In this document: in pieces, positions 1 through 8,675 of the stretch
Position numbering within the stretch: the first letter of the stretch is position 1
Layout: each line of letters opens with the position of its first letter
Assembly (NCBI GenBank): GCA_003599425.1
Contig: QZKC01000022.1
Location: forward strand, 1-51,827
Reading direction: 5' to 3'
Origin: Nitrospiraceae bacterium
GTDB taxonomy: Bacteria; Nitrospirota; Thermodesulfovibrionia; UBA6902
DNA length: 51,827 nt
The notes under the pieces: generated by a model
Told to the model about the DNA's origin: nothing
Database searches by the model: none
The model's input: the letters and a program-made list of their open reading frames with translations, nothing else
Made by a program: the position numbers and the translations under genes

Positions 1-110
1 TATATTCACCTGCTAGGTGAAAGGCAAAAGTTAGTTAAGCTTATAATAAATCTGTGATAATCTGCGTTAATCTGTGGCTAACTGCTTTTTATAGGATAAC
101 AGACCCTAAG
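1..110. repeat. Short hairpin and 11-mer direct repeat region
   Basis: A perfect hairpin (TTCACCT at 5-11, AGGTGAA at 15-21) is followed by about three direct copies of an 11-mer of the type AATCTGTGNTA between 48 and 80. Such 11-mer runs are common non-coding filler in environmental bacterial genomes. An open reading frame from 54 runs through it into the next gene, but the repeat and the lack of a ribosome binding site argue that this part is not translated. Confidence 0.6.
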
Positions 111-206
111 GCTCATTCAGAATTGACTAAAATGAGGGCAAATGATATTTTCTATCAAATTCAATTTCATGAACTAAGGACAACCACACCACAGGAGAAA
201 AAATGT

Positions 207-650
207 ATGCAGAGACGCAATAAAAAGACAGACATGAAACAGGTTAGATCTCTGATGAAAAGCAACGACCTTGCAGAATCACTATCAGCAATGATCGAGA
301 AAAATCGCGGAGAATTGGGGTTTCTCCTGAGCATATTGAAAAAACGTCCCAGCACTTTTAACCCGTATGTTCTCAAGGGGATGTCCATTTACAGCGAACC
401 GGCTGCGTTGGATAAAAAAACGGCAGAACTGGTGGCTGTCGGCGCTGCGGCTGCTCTCAGGTGCGAACATTGCATTCAGGCACACGTGAACAGGGCCGCT
501 TCCGAGGGGGCAGGTCCTGATGAAATATTGGATGCTATCCTGATCGCCGGAGCCATCTCAGAGTCATCAACCCTCTCCGTTGCTTTCAGAAAATTCCGTC
601 AGCACGAGGGGAGCGCAACCAAAAAGGCTGATCGTCAGAATAAAAAGTGA
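207..650 (+). CDS. Carboxymuconolactone decarboxylase (AhpD-like) family protein
   Basis: The 147-residue product carries the CMD/AhpD core: a helical segment with the pair RCEHC (Cys-x-x-Cys) followed by IQAHVNRAASEGAGPDEI, and a downstream helix ILDAILIAGAIS. In AhpD-type proteins the CxxC plus nearby His reduces peroxiredoxin or acts as a disulfide or peroxide handler. I infer a thiol redox role here, not ring decarboxylation. The start at 207 was chosen because AGGAG at 192-196 lies 10 bases upstream; an in-frame start at 54 exists but lies in repeat DNA. The C-terminus is Lys-rich. The flavoredoxin-like gene follows after about 40 bases on the same strand, so the two may be co-transcribed. 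Confidence 0.8.
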   Translation: MQRRNKKTDMKQVRSLMKSNDLAESLSAMIEKNRGELGFLLSILKKRPSTFNPYVLKGMSIYSEPAALDKKTAELVAVGAAAALRCEHCIQAHVNRAASEGAGPDEILDAILIAGAISESSTLSVAFRKFRQHEGSATKKADRQNKK

Positions 651-689
651 CAGTGATATAATAATGCTTAAAGATTGCAGGAGGATATG

Positions 690-1274
690 ATGAAGAAATC
701 ATTTGGCCCCAAGATCCTGGTGTACCCGACCCCCGTATGGATGGTCGGAACTTATGACAAAGAAGGGAAACCTAACGTTATGACCATTGCATGGGGAGGG
801 GTCTGCTGTTCCGTGCCCCCGTGTGTTGCGGTTTCTATAAGGAAAGCGACTTACAGTTACAGCAGCATTGTTGAGCGCAAGGCATTCACCGTGAACATCC
901 CTTCAGAAACATATGTCGCTGAAGCTGATTATTTCGGTCTGGTTTCCGGAAAAAATACGGACAAGTTCGCTGCGTCAGGGCTCACTCCAGTAAAAAGCGA
1001 TCTGGTAGACGCGCCGTTTGTGAAAGAATTTCCCGTGATCATAGAGTGCAAACTGATCCATACCGTTGAGATAGGATTGCACACACAATTCGTTGGCGAG
1101 ATACTTGATGTCAAGGCAGATGAATCCGTGCTCGGAGAAAAAGGAGTTCCTGATATAGAAAAGATAAAGCCTTTTGTTTTCACTCCGGAGCGGCGTGCTT
1201 ATCACAAGATAGGGGGCTATCTTGGGGATGCTTTTTCCATAGGGAAGGGGATACAGCAGAAACAGCAGTCTTAA
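690..1274 (+). CDS. Flavoredoxin-like flavin reductase (FMN-binding split barrel)
   Basis: The 194-residue protein begins MKKSFGPKILVYPTPVWMVG and continues with the conserved split-barrel segment around NVMTIAWGG, VCCSVPPCVAVSIR and FTVNIPS, typical of the flavoredoxin / flavin reductase-like family that binds FMN and transfers electrons or reduces flavin with NAD(P)H. AGGAGG at 679-684 gives ideal spacing (5 bases) for the ATG at 690; the ATG at 687 and a TTG at 675 are also in frame but badly spaced. Length is normal for the family. It sits behind a CMD-type thiol protein, which suggests a small redox unit. The exact electron partner cannot be deduced. Confidence 0.85.
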   Translation: MKKSFGPKILVYPTPVWMVGTYDKEGKPNVMTIAWGGVCCSVPPCVAVSIRKATYSYSSIVERKAFTVNIPSETYVAEADYFGLVSGKNTDKFAASGLTPVKSDLVDAPFVKEFPVIIECKLIHTVEIGLHTQFVGEILDVKADESVLGEKGVPDIEKIKPFVFTPERRAYHKIGGYLGDAFSIGKGIQQKQQS

Positions 1275-1299
1275 CCGGTAACATGCAATTATATAGTGA

Positions 1300-1369
1300 C
1301 AACAGGTAAAAACGCCTTCAAGCCTCAGAGGTGTTGCTGATAAAGCTTTTCAGGCGTTTTCATCTGTTG
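1300..1369. terminator. Long hairpin between convergent genes
   Basis: Inverted repeat with arms CAACAG (1300-1305) plus AAAACGCCT (1309-1317) pairing with AGGCGTTTT (1352-1360) plus CTGTTG (1364-1369); the intervening bases are only partly complementary. It lies just past the stop of the plus-strand flavoredoxin gene and just past the stop of the minus-strand gene at 1380, and the arms are A- and T-rich on opposite sides, so it could act as a bidirectional terminator. Confidence 0.55.
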
Positions 1370-1379
1370 TTTATGCTTT

Positions 1380-1808
1380 TTAATGTTCAATACCCTGGAT
1401 TACCTGCGATATCTCCTGTTCAAAAGCATCTGAAGGCGTTACGATTATGTCCCGGTCTGCGATCTTTGCAGTATAGCGCTGGTATTGTTTGCTGCGTTCA
1501 TAGACATCGCCTAATTTTCCTGAGAGGGTTTGTACCTTTTTCTGTGAGAGCCCTTTGTCTTTCACCAGGGATTTGAAGTTCACTTCCTTGCCGTCTTCGA
1601 ACCAGACCATGCCGAACATCCCCGGGGGCTTGCCGATATAAACATATACATTATTTTCTGCGGGGACCACCTCGATCCGGTCGTGAACTTTGTTCAGCAA
1701 TTCTGATAACTGTGCATTAAATTTATTCAACTGTTCTGTTGATGGCGCCCCTGGGTCTAATAAGGGGTATTCTTCTTTTTTTCCGAATATGCTGCTTAGA
1801 AAACCCAT
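1380..1808 (-). CDS. Conserved-looking protein of unknown function, 142 aa
   Basis: I do not recognise the family. The product starts MGFLSSIFGKKEEYPLLDPG, is soluble and mixed alpha/beta by eye, and has a central strand-rich stretch (NNVYVYIGKPPGMFGMVWFED) and a C-terminal part predicted as helix (QEISQVIQGIEH). There is no signal peptide or membrane segment. The start at 1808 is set by a strong AGGAG on the minus strand at about 1814-1818; a TTG six codons upstream is also in frame but lacks a site. It follows the small membrane-protein gene at 1862 on the same strand with a 53-base gap. Confidence 0.6.
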   Translation of the reverse strand: MGFLSSIFGKKEEYPLLDPGAPSTEQLNKFNAQLSELLNKVHDRIEVVPAENNVYVYIGKPPGMFGMVWFEDGKEVNFKSLVKDKGLSQKKVQTLSGKLGDVYERSKQYQRYTAKIADRDIIVTPSDAFEQEISQVIQGIEH

Positions 1809-1861
1809 AATAAACTCCTTTCTCAATGAGTCATGAAATTATACGTAAGGATCGGGAAGTA

Positions 1862-2290
1862 TTATCTTGAGAAAGGAGGGGAAATGCCTGAAAACAGGAA
1901 AAGACCTTCAAAAGTTTTAGAAGGGCCAGGGAAAACAAACAGACAAAATGATGCAAATATGAGCATCTGAAGAGCAATAAAAGTATATGACGTCATCGGC
2001 TGCTTTAACAGCTTGAGTTTGATCTTAAAATATGTATTTTTTATGATCGCACGTTTTTTCTTGATAAGAAAAGATATCCGGGGAGCCTCAGATGAGTTTT
2101 CAGTTTTGGAGAAGAGTTTGTTTAAAAGAACATCAACGAAAAACAATTGAAAGTTCTTCAGATGTCTCTCTGTCCGGCTCTGTAGAGAATTAAGTTCCTG
2201 ATGTCCTGTCAGGGTGTAAGAAAGCGGAGAAATTGCGTAGATGACAAAAACGGCGAGCAACAGGTATGTCACAGAGAAATGATTTTTCAT
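1862..2290 (-). CDS. Small membrane protein of unknown function, 142 aa
   Basis: Two hydrophobic segments are visible, one at the N-terminus (about residues 7-26, FSVTYLLLAVFVIYAI) and one near the C-terminus (about residues 102-120). The loop between them is basic and Lys/Phe-rich. The family is not recognised. It has its own good promoter on the minus strand (see 2308-2336) and a weak GAGGG ribosome site before ATG 2290. It is divergent from metF. Because it is short and unfamiliar, the coding call rests on the promoter, the start context and the membrane pattern. Confidence 0.45.
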   Translation of the reverse strand: MKNHFSVTYLLLAVFVIYAISPLSYTLTGHQELNSLQSRTERHLKNFQLFFVDVLLNKLFSKTENSSEAPRISFLIKKKRAIIKNTYFKIKLKLLKQPMTSYTFIALQMLIFASFCLFVFPGPSKTFEGLFLFSGISPPFSR

Positions 2291-2307
2291 ACTGCAGCCC
2301 TCACTAA

Positions 2308-2336
2308 ATTATAACCTTTTTACAGGAAGATGTCAT
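2308..2336 (-). promoter_or_regulatory. Sigma-70-type promoter for the gene at 1862-2290
   Basis: On the minus strand, ATGACA (2331-2336) and TATAAT (2308-2313) are separated by exactly 17 bases, close to consensus. The predicted start of transcription is about 2301, roughly 10 bases before the ATG. Confidence 0.55.
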
Positions 2337-2422
2337 TTATTAATTCCCGATGATGGTCATGCTGTATAATGTGATTATGTGCAGCATGAAAGGCGCATTG
2401 AACATAACCCGAAGGAGAGGAT

Positions 2423-3301
2423 ATGAACAGAAAGATCACAGATATTTTCAGGGAAAAAGAAAAAACATTTTCTTTGGAATTTTTCCCTCCAAAGACCCCG
2501 AAAGGGGTGGAGCAGCTTTATCGTACAGCAGATGAACTGAACAAGCTCGGCCCTGATTTTGTGTCCGTAACATACGGAGCAGGCGGTTCTACGCGGGGGG
2601 CGACCATGGAAATTTGCGCGGAGATCCAGAAAAGGTTTGATATCGCTGTCATGCATCATCTTACCTGTGTGGGGCACAGCCGTTCAGAGCTGAAAGCGAT
2701 CCTTGATCAGGCGAAAGCCAACAATATCAGAAATATCCTTTCACTCAGGGGTGACCCGCCCAAAGGAGTTGAGATATGGGAGCCTGCCCCCGACGGTTTT
2801 GAATATTGCTACCAGTTGAATGATTTTATCCGTGACAATTACGGCGATTTTTTCAGCGTAGGCGTGGCGGGTTTTCCCGAGGGGCATATTCACTGTCCTG
2901 ATAAGGCAACGGATACAAAGCACCTCAAGATAAAAATTGAGCATGGAGGAGAGTTTATCATTACCCAGCTTTTTTTCGATAACACTGTGTATTCAGAATA
3001 TCTTGAACGCCTGAAAAATGAAGGGGTTCAGGTCCGTGTCATTCCCGGAATCCTCCCGATCACAAGCTATGAAGGATTATTGAAATTCTGCAATACCTGC
3101 GGGGCAACAGTTACACAGGAAGTCCATGATATATTCAAGCTGCTTTCAGGAGATGAGCAGGCGACAGCAGAGGCCGGTATTGATTTTGCAGTCAGGCAGT
3201 GTAAGGACTTGCTTGACCGTGGAGCTCCGGGACTTCATTTCTTCACCCTGAACAAGACAGAACCGGTCAGGGAGATATGGAAGAGGCTGGGGATCAAATA
3301 G
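2423..3301 (+). CDS. metF: 5,10-methylenetetrahydrofolate reductase
   Basis: The 292-residue protein has the MetF barrel signatures: SLEFFPPKTPKG near the N-terminus, VSVTYGAGGSTRG, HLTCVGHSR, NILSLRGDPP, and FIITQLFFDN in the second half. It reduces methylene-THF to methyl-THF with a flavin, feeding methionine synthesis or, in anaerobes, the methyl branch of the Wood-Ljungdahl pathway. The start is fixed by AAGGAGAGG just upstream. A TATAAT at 2365-2370 could be its -10 box, but the -35 is poor. The last 8 bases overlap tail-to-tail with the minus-strand gene ending at 3294. Length fits the short bacterial form with no C-terminal regulatory domain. Confidence 0.95.
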   Translation: MNRKITDIFREKEKTFSLEFFPPKTPKGVEQLYRTADELNKLGPDFVSVTYGAGGSTRGATMEICAEIQKRFDIAVMHHLTCVGHSRSELKAILDQAKANNIRNILSLRGDPPKGVEIWEPAPDGFEYCYQLNDFIRDNYGDFFSVGVAGFPEGHIHCPDKATDTKHLKIKIEHGGEFIITQLFFDNTVYSEYLERLKNEGVQVRVIPGILPITSYEGLLKFCNTCGATVTQEVHDIFKLLSGDEQATAEAGIDFAVRQCKDLLDRGAPGLHFFTLNKTEPVREIWKRLGIK

Positions 3302-4220
3302 CTAACCCATCCTGATAATGGTCTTTTGCCGGATGTAGTTTGTTTATTAATGATGTATCAAATATCTCATTGGATGAGACAGCACGCCTGATATATCCGA
3401 GTTTTTTTAATACAGCAACAAATTTCATGGTCGAAGAAATATATTCATCAGTGATTTTTGAACAATATTTAGGAGATATCTTTAGCGTATCCAGAACAAA
3501 ATCTTCATCAACTATTCCTGTAAAATCCGCAATGATCTTTGCGGATTCCGCTGGTCTGTTCCTGAGCATGGAGGTAGCCTCTTCATGAAGCATGAGAAAC
3601 TGTTCTACGTCTGAGCGGTGTTCTTTTAAAAAGGACCTCTCAACAAGGATGCCGTAACTTGGATTGTTCGGCCAGAGTTTTGAAGGGGGATAAAGGATCT
3701 TTCCTCTTGCATAGCGGGCAAGAGAAACAGCAAGGGCCGGCGTTCCGACAGCAGCAGAGACCGGTCCTTTGTACATTGCATCTACGATCTGGTCAGCCCA
3801 TCGAAAATTGATGACTTCCACATCATTTTTTAAATGAAATCTTTCAAGATATTCCGAGAGAATCACATCATGAATGGAACCTTTACCCGGAACTCCGACC
3901 CTGAGCCCGCGAAACTGTATGATGATATCCCTGAGACTCTCCTCATCGGGAAAACCCCGGTCCGTTACTCTGCCTATGATAACTGTTCCCTCAATATGAC
4001 CGCCAGCAATGCACGTGATCCTGACGCCTTTGTCGATCCCTATTATTGCAGGAGGAAGCCCAATATACGCCATGTCGATCTCGCCTTTTTGGAAGGCGTC
4101 AACAAGGGCAGGCCCTGTAGGAAATAGATTCCACCTCACATCGGTTCTCATTTCGCCCTTGGCGATCAGGAGCATGGAGGTATGATAAAAGGTTGAGAGA
4201 TGACCAATCCTGAGGGTCAT
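3294..4220 (-). CDS. NMT1/Thi5-type substrate-binding-like protein without signal peptide
   Basis: The 308-residue product resembles the periplasmic binding fold of nitrate/sulfonate/pyrimidine-precursor binders: LRIGHLSTFYHTS at the start, then a pattern of the type FPTGPALVDAFQKGEIDMAYIG, GVRITCIAGG, and later VERSFLKEHRSDVEQFLMLHEEAT. It starts directly with the first beta strand of the fold, so no signal peptide or lipobox is present, and AAGGAA lies 9 bases before ATG 4220. It therefore looks cytoplasmic, like MqnA/MqnD-type enzymes or Thi5-like proteins that adopted the binding fold. The substrate is unknown and no ABC permease or ATPase gene lies near. Confidence 0.6.
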   Translation of the reverse strand: MTLRIGHLSTFYHTSMLLIAKGEMRTDVRWNLFPTGPALVDAFQKGEIDMAYIGLPPAIIGIDKGVRITCIAGGHIEGTVIIGRVTDRGFPDEESLRDIIIQFRGLRVGVPGKGSIHDVILSEYLERFHLKNDVEVINFRWADQIVDAMYKGPVSAAVGTPALAVSLARYARGKILYPPSKLWPNNPSYGILVERSFLKEHRSDVEQFLMLHEEATSMLRNRPAESAKIIADFTGIVDEDFVLDTLKISPKYCSKITDEYISSTMKFVAVLKKLGYIRRAVSSNEIFDTSLINKLHPAKDHYQDGLAI

Positions 4221-4278
4221 TGATTATTTCCTTCGCCTGAATGTGGCTGAATGCGTCCCTTATGCATACATTAAGCGA

Positions 4279-4352
4279 ATAGCGATCAGCTTTCAGCGGT
4301 CAGCACTCTGCTTCTCTATCATAGAGCTGATTGCTCAGAGCTGCCAGCTTTT
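4279..4352. repeat. AGC-type palindromic dispersed repeat, copy 1
   Basis: Built of 7-base units such as CAGCTTT, CAGCGGT and AGCTGAT read in both directions (for example ATCAGCTTTCAGCGGTCAGC and AGAGCTGATTGCTCAGAGCT). Related copies lie at 25046-25129, 28033-28116 and 45838-45927, all between genes. Confidence 0.75.
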
Positions 4353-4354
4353 TA

Positions 4355-4429
4355 TGGAGCGGGCGAAGGGATTCGAACCCTCGACCTTCAGCTTGGGAAG
4401 CTGACACTCTACCGCTGAGTTACGCCCGC
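4355..4429 (-). tRNA. tRNA-Gly (anticodon CCC)
   Basis: On the minus strand a complete cloverleaf can be drawn: acceptor stem GCGGGCG/CGCCCGC, D arm ACTC...GAGT, anticodon stem TCAGC/GCTGA around loop TTCCCAA (anticodon CCC), T arm GAGGG-TTCGAAT-CCCTT, discriminator T. The CCA end is encoded (minus-strand reading of 4355-4357). It decodes GGG and is a single isolated tRNA. Confidence 0.95.
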
Positions 4430-4519
4430 GCTCCGTGATGCGGATATTGTATATTGCGGTGAATCCTTAATGCAAGAAGGGACATTTGTCAAATTTATTC
4501 ACTGATACTCGTAGAGTCG

Positions 4520-4914
4520 TTGACGGGAGGGCGGGGCATATTTTAAGAAATCCCTAAGCCGGATTATTCATAAACTTTTTTGGAGCAAGTCATGGTTCGA
4601 GCAACATCTTGAACGATACACGTGCAAACAGACTGCTTTAGGTTTATATGTCCTAAGGTATTGCACAATATGTTCAGAGGCTTCGCCTCAATGTAAGGAT
4701 AATAATGTTTCTGTTTAAATTGCTTTACTTCGTAAAGCCTGCATTTACTCACCATACTTGCTCTGAGTTTATGAATAATCAAGGCTAACTCGACAGATTT
4801 TGCAGAACGTATTCAGAATTTCCTTATTATGTTTTAAATAATGGTTTTCTGCCCGCAGCGTCTGCACTCATTGTGTCGAAATGTATTTTTAAATCTGCCT
4901 CGCCCTCCTGTCAA
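4520..4914. mobile_element. MITE-like element D, interrupted by element A
   Basis: Terminal inverted repeats TTGACGGGAGGGCGGGGCA (4520-4538) and the reverse complement of TTGACAGGAGGGCGAGGCA (4896-4914) match at 17 of 19 positions. Internal sequence (TCGACAGATTTT near 4790, GTCTGCACTCATTGTGTCGA near 4860) recurs in a second copy at about 37304-37465. No transposase gene is present, and the element is split by the repeat at 4554-4788. Confidence 0.65.
4554..4788 (-). mobile_element. MITE-like element A (235 bp), nested copy
   Basis: Ends are inverted: left GGATTATTCATAAACT plus GAGCAAGTCATGGT, right ACCATACTTGCTC plus AGTTTATGAATAATC. The element is flanked on both sides by CTAA, a likely target duplication. 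About 105 bases, including hairpins CTTTACGAAGTAAAG and GAGGCGAAGCCTC, are nearly identical to the element at 14262-14509. A 63-codon open frame runs on the minus strand from an ATG in one end to a TAA in the other; it is closed in the other copies, so I treat it as remnant or chance. Confidence 0.75.
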
Positions 4915-4967
4915 CCAGGGCTTGCTCCGAGGTGAATTTATAAATATCAGGGATAAAAGGCAGTGTT

Positions 4968-4994
4968 TTGATATTATTATGTTTGTTATATAAT
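4968..4994 (+). promoter_or_regulatory. Probable secA promoter
   Basis: TATAAT at 4989-4994 is preceded by TTTTGA (4966-4971, 17-base spacer) or TTGATA (4968-4973, 15-base spacer). The predicted transcription start falls at or within a base or two of the secA ATG at 5002, so the message would be leaderless or nearly so. Confidence 0.45.
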
Positions 4995-5001
4995 AGAGAC
5001 G

Positions 5002-7674
5002 ATGTTTGGGATACTGACAAAGATAATCGGTACGAAAAATGACCGCGAGATCAAGCGGATGTGGGCTGTTGTTGAACAGGTCAATTCGCTTGAATCTGCA
5101 GTTGCGTCTCTTACGGATGATCAACTGCGTTTGAAAACAGACGAATTCCGCAAGAGGATCGAGCCAGGGGAAAGCCTGGATGATATCCTTCCTGAGGCCT
5201 TTGCCACTGTCAGGGAAGCGTCGCGCAGGATCCTGAATATGCGCCATTTTGATGTGCAGCTTATCGGAGGGCTCACCCTTCATGAGGGGAAGATCGCTGA
5301 GATGAAGACTGGTGAGGGCAAGACCCTCGTTGCCACGCTGCCTGTATATTTGAACGCTCTTGACGGGCACGGCGTGCATGTTGTCACTGTAAATGACTAT
5401 CTTGCAAAAAGAGACGCTCAGTGGATGGGGCCTATATACCATTTCTTCGGGCTTTCCGTTGGCGTTATCCAGCATGAAAGTTCATTTCTTTATGATCCAT
5501 CATACCATTCTGAAGACAGCAGGCTGCGGTTTCTGAGGCCTATCGAACGGAAAGAAGCCTATCTGGCGGACATTACGTACGGGACAAATAACGAATTCGG
5601 GTTTGATTACCTCAGAGACAACATGAGGTATCACATAAACGATTATGTCCAGCGGGAGCAGAATTTTGCGATCGTTGACGAGGTGGACAGCATTTTGATC
5701 GACGAGGCGAGGACCCCGCTCATCATATCAGGGCCTTCGGAAGAATCAACGGACAAATACTACATCATTGACAAGATCATCCCCAAGCTTAGCAAGGAAA
5801 CAGATTATACAGTTGATGAAAAGGCAAAGAGTGTTACTCTAACTGAGGCTGGGAATATAAAGGTAGAAAAGCTGCTTGGCGCGGGCAATCTCTACGACCC
5901 CTCCAATATTGAACTGGTACATCACGTCAATCAGGCGTTGCGGGCACATGTGCTCTTTCAGAGGGATGTCGATTATATCGTGAAGGACAATGAGGTGATC
6001 ATTGTCGATGAATTTACAGGACGTCTCATGCCGGGCAGACGCTGGTCCGACGGGTTGCACCAGGCAGTGGAAGCAAGAGAAGGGGTCAAAATTGCGAGCG
6101 AGAACCAGACCCTGGCAACCATTACATTTCAGAATTACTTCAGGATGTACAACAAACTCGCCGGCATGACCGGCACAGCCGACACCGAGGCTGAAGAGTT
6201 TGCAAAGATATACAATCTCGACGTTATCGTTATTCCGACGAATAAACCGATGACGAGAAAAGACAACTCGGACGTTGTGTACAAGACGGTCAAGGGCAAG
6301 TTCGATGCCGTTATTAATGAAATTGAAGACTGCCACAAACGCGGGCAGCCTGTTCTCGTCGGTACCATATCAATTGAAAGATCCGAGCTCCTCAGCACTA
6401 TGCTGAAGAAGAAAAAAATCCCGCATTCTGTCCTCAATGCAAAATACCACGAAAAAGAGGCTGAGATCGTTTCACAGGCCGGAAGGAGCGGGACCGTCAC
6501 CATTGCCACCAATATGGCAGGAAGGGGGACAGACATCGTTCTCGGAGGCAGCCCTGAAGGGATTGCAAAGGATATGCTCAGGGACAAAAAAGACCATACG
6601 GAAGAGGATCTTCAAAAAGCATTTGAGAAAGCTAAAGAACTGTGCATTCAGGACAGGGAGACGGTGATTTCAGCAGGAGGCCTGCATATCCTCGGCACCG
6701 AAAGGCATGAGGCGCGCAGAATAGACAATCAGCTCAGAGGACGTTCAGGACGTCAGGGGGATCCCGGCTCCTCGAGGTTTTATCTCTCGCTTGAAGATGA
6801 TCTCATGAGGATATTCGGTTCGGACAAGATATCAGGCATTATGGACAAGCTCGGGATGGATGAGTCACAGCCTATTGAGCACAAATGGATCACCAAGGCC
6901 ATAGAGACCTCACAGAAGAGAGTCGAGGCCCACAATTTTGATATCAGGAAGCACCTGCTTGAATATGACGATGTAAACAATAAACAGAGGACAGAGATTT
7001 ATTCCTTCAGAAGGGAGATACTTTCCGGAGACAATCATAAGGAAAAGGCAATGGAGATGATGGAAGATGTCCTCGATGAGATCCTCGCTCTGTATTGCCC
7101 TGATGATAAGCATCCTGAGGAATGGGATATGAAGGCCCTCGGAGATGCCCTGTACGGGCAATTCACCATTCATCCGGCAATAGAAGCGAAGAAATTCGAA
7201 GACCTCCGCACGGAGCTTTTAGACGCGGTTAGTCAGGCATATGAGAAAAAGGAGCAGGAAATCGGCTCTGATATGCTCAGGTATCTTGAGAAGATGATAC
7301 TCCTTCAGGTCCTTGATTCCCAGTGGAAAGACCATCTCCTGAGCATGGACCACCTGAAAGAAGGCGTGGGCCTCAGGGGATATGGGCAGAGAGACCCGCT
7401 GGTGGAATATAAGAAAGAGGCCTTTGAGATATTCGCAGACTTAAGCAACAGGGTAGCGTCAGAAGTTGTCGCGAGGTTAATGAAGATACAGATACAGAGG
7501 GAAGAATCTCTTGAAAAGAAATTTGCCGCAAGACCTGCGCGAATGACGTACGGCAGGGGCGGGGAAGATGCCAAACCACAGACCGTTGTCAAGGACAGGA
7601 AAGTAGGCAGGAATGACCCGTGCGTATGCGGCAGCGGAAAGAAGTACAAAAAGTGCTGCGGGGTGAATGCGTAA
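5002..7674 (+). CDS. secA: Preprotein translocase ATPase SecA
   Basis: The 890-residue product drives Sec export through SecYEG by ATP hydrolysis. Visible features are the N-terminal [20 protein letters not shown], Walker [15 protein letters not shown] (around residue 100), [31 protein letters not shown] (DEAD-type box), [12 protein letters not shown], the second helicase half with [10 protein letters not shown] and [14 protein letters not shown], the helical scaffold with [12 protein letters not shown], and a C-terminal zinc tail [19 protein letters not shown] that binds SecB and phospholipid. The Shine-Dalgarno region is poor (GAGAC), consistent with the promoter lying immediately upstream. 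The 3' end overlaps the next gene by 8 bases, so the diguanylate cyclase is probably coupled to secA. Confidence 0.98.
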   Translation: MFGILTKIIGTKNDREIKRMWAVVEQVNSLESAVASLTDDQLRLKTDEFRKRIEPGESLDDILPEAFATVREASRRILNMRHFDVQLIGGLTLHEGKIAEMKTGEGKTLVATLPVYLNALDGHGVHVVTVNDYLAKRDAQWMGPIYHFFGLSVGVIQHESSFLYDPSYHSEDSRLRFLRPIERKEAYLADITYGTNNEFGFDYLRDNMRYHINDYVQREQNFAIVDEVDSILIDEARTPLIISGPSEESTDKYYIIDKIIPKLSKETDYTVDEKAKSVTLTEAGNIKVEKLLGAGNLYDPSNIELVHHVNQALRAHVLFQRDVDYIVKDNEVIIVDEFTGRLMPGRRWSDGLHQAVEAREGVKIASENQTLATITFQNYFRMYNKLAGMTGTADTEAEEFAKIYNLDVIVIPTNKPMTRKDNSDVVYKTVKGKFDAVINEIEDCHKRGQPVLVGTISIERSELLSTMLKKKKIPHSVLNAKYHEKEAEIVSQAGRSGTVTIATNMAGRGTDIVLGGSPEGIAKDMLRDKKDHTEEDLQKAFEKAKELCIQDRETVISAGGLHILGTERHEARRIDNQLRGRSGRQGDPGSSRFYLSLEDDLMRIFGSDKISGIMDKLGMDESQPIEHKWITKAIETSQKRVEAHNFDIRKHLLEYDDVNNKQRTEIYSFRREILSGDNHKEKAMEMMEDVLDEILALYCPDDKHPEEWDMKALGDALYGQFTIHPAIEAKKFEDLRTELLDAVSQAYEKKEQEIGSDMLRYLEKMILLQVLDSQWKDHLLSMDHLKEGVGLRGYGQRDPLVEYKKEAFEIFADLSNRVASEVVARLMKIQIQREESLEKKFAARPARMTYGRGGEDAKPQTVVKDRKVGRNDPCVCGSGKKYKKCCGVNA

Positions 7675-8659
7675 AGACATTCTGATAGACCTCCCGGAAG
7701 AGATCGCGGATATTCTTGCCGGAGTATCTGACCTCAACAATTCAATCCCTGTTGTAATGAAAAAGGTCAAGTCATTGACCGGGACCGCTGCATGGTCTTT
7801 ACTCGTTGATGAGTCATTTTTTCAGGCAGTCTCCCTCCAGACCTCAAGGAACATTCAGAAGTGGCGTTTTAACGGAGGAATTGCCGGACTGGTCAGGGAT
7901 ACGGGAAAAACCACTGCTGTCGGGGACGTCTCAGGCAACGAATCTTACAACGAGAAAGCGGACGGGTTTCACAATATAATAATTGCATCTCTCCTGTGCG
8001 CGCCGCTGAAAGTCAGGGACGAGGTGATCGGCATCCTCAGAGTTATTAATAAAAAAAATGGGGCCCCTTTCAGCGGGGAAGATATAAAACTTCTTACGGA
8101 CGTTTCTCTCTGCCTCGGTATTGCTCTGGAGAGGGTATTCCTTTATAAGAAAGTAGAAGAGATATCGATGACAGACGAGCTTACGGGCCTTTATAATATC
8201 CGCTTCCTCAGCCATTCGTTAGATATTGAAATAGAGCGTTCCCACCGTTACGGGTCTTTGTTCTCGGTCATATTCATGGATCTTGATAACCTGAGAAAGG
8301 TGAATGAAAAATACGGCCACCTTGCAGGCAGCAGGGTGCTCATTGAAACCTCACACCTGCTTGTGGATAACCTGCGGAAGATAGATATCATAATACGCTA
8401 TGGCGGAGATGAGTTTGTGATAATTCTCCCTCAGACCCCTCGTGACGCCGGCTTTTATGTGGCGGAAAGGTTGAGGAGGGTGATAGAAAAAAATATTTTC
8501 ATGAAGCCGGAGGGCTATGCTCTGAAGGTAACCGCAAGCTTTGGTGTCGCGTCATTTCCTGATGACGCAAAAAAGAAGGAAGACCTTCTCAATATCGCAG
8601 ACAAGGCCATGTTCAGCGGCAAGGCATCAACTAAAAATACGGTATTTGGGGCACAGTAG
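7667..8659 (+). CDS. GAF-GGDEF diguanylate cyclase
   Basis: This 330-residue protein has a GAF sensor domain (about residues 27-160, ending [10 protein letters not shown]) and a GGDEF cyclase domain (about 165-325). The active-site motif GGDEF is at residues 246-250 and the inhibitory I-site RKID at 237-240, exactly five residues before it, so it should be an active, product-inhibited c-di-GMP synthase. DELTGLYN and the metal-binding Asp in FMDLDNLR are intact. It is cytosolic, with no membrane segment. The ATG overlaps the end of secA (8 bases), implying translational coupling, and it is followed after 16 bases by a multi-GAF sensor. The signal bound by the GAF domain is unknown. Confidence 0.92.
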   Translation: MRKDILIDLPEEIADILAGVSDLNNSIPVVMKKVKSLTGTAAWSLLVDESFFQAVSLQTSRNIQKWRFNGGIAGLVRDTGKTTAVGDVSGNESYNEKADGFHNIIIASLLCAPLKVRDEVIGILRVINKKNGAPFSGEDIKLLTDVSLCLGIALERVFLYKKVEEISMTDELTGLYNIRFLSHSLDIEIERSHRYGSLFSVIFMDLDNLRKVNEKYGHLAGSRVLIETSHLLVDNLRKIDIIIRYGGDEFVIILPQTPRDAGFYVAERLRRVIEKNIFMKPEGYALKVTASFGVASFPDDAKKKEDLLNIADKAMFSGKASTKNTVFGAQ

Positions 8660-8675
8660 AGGCTGATCTATTATC

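Noticed and set aside
54-206. N-terminal extension of the CMD-family gene
   Set aside because: It runs through an 11-mer repeat and lacks a ribosome site; AGGAG points to ATG 207.
2291-2422. Possible riboswitch before metF
   Set aside because: The gap is only about 130 bases, is shared with a divergent promoter, and shows no SAM or cobalamin-type conserved core.
4564-4755. 63-codon open frame across MITE copy A
   Set aside because: The corresponding frame is closed by a stop at codon 12 in copy B and codon 13 in copy C, so it is probably chance or a decayed remnant.
4834-5475. 213-codon open frame on the minus strand
   Set aside because: It covers the secA promoter and 5' end in antisense and the translation is not protein-like.
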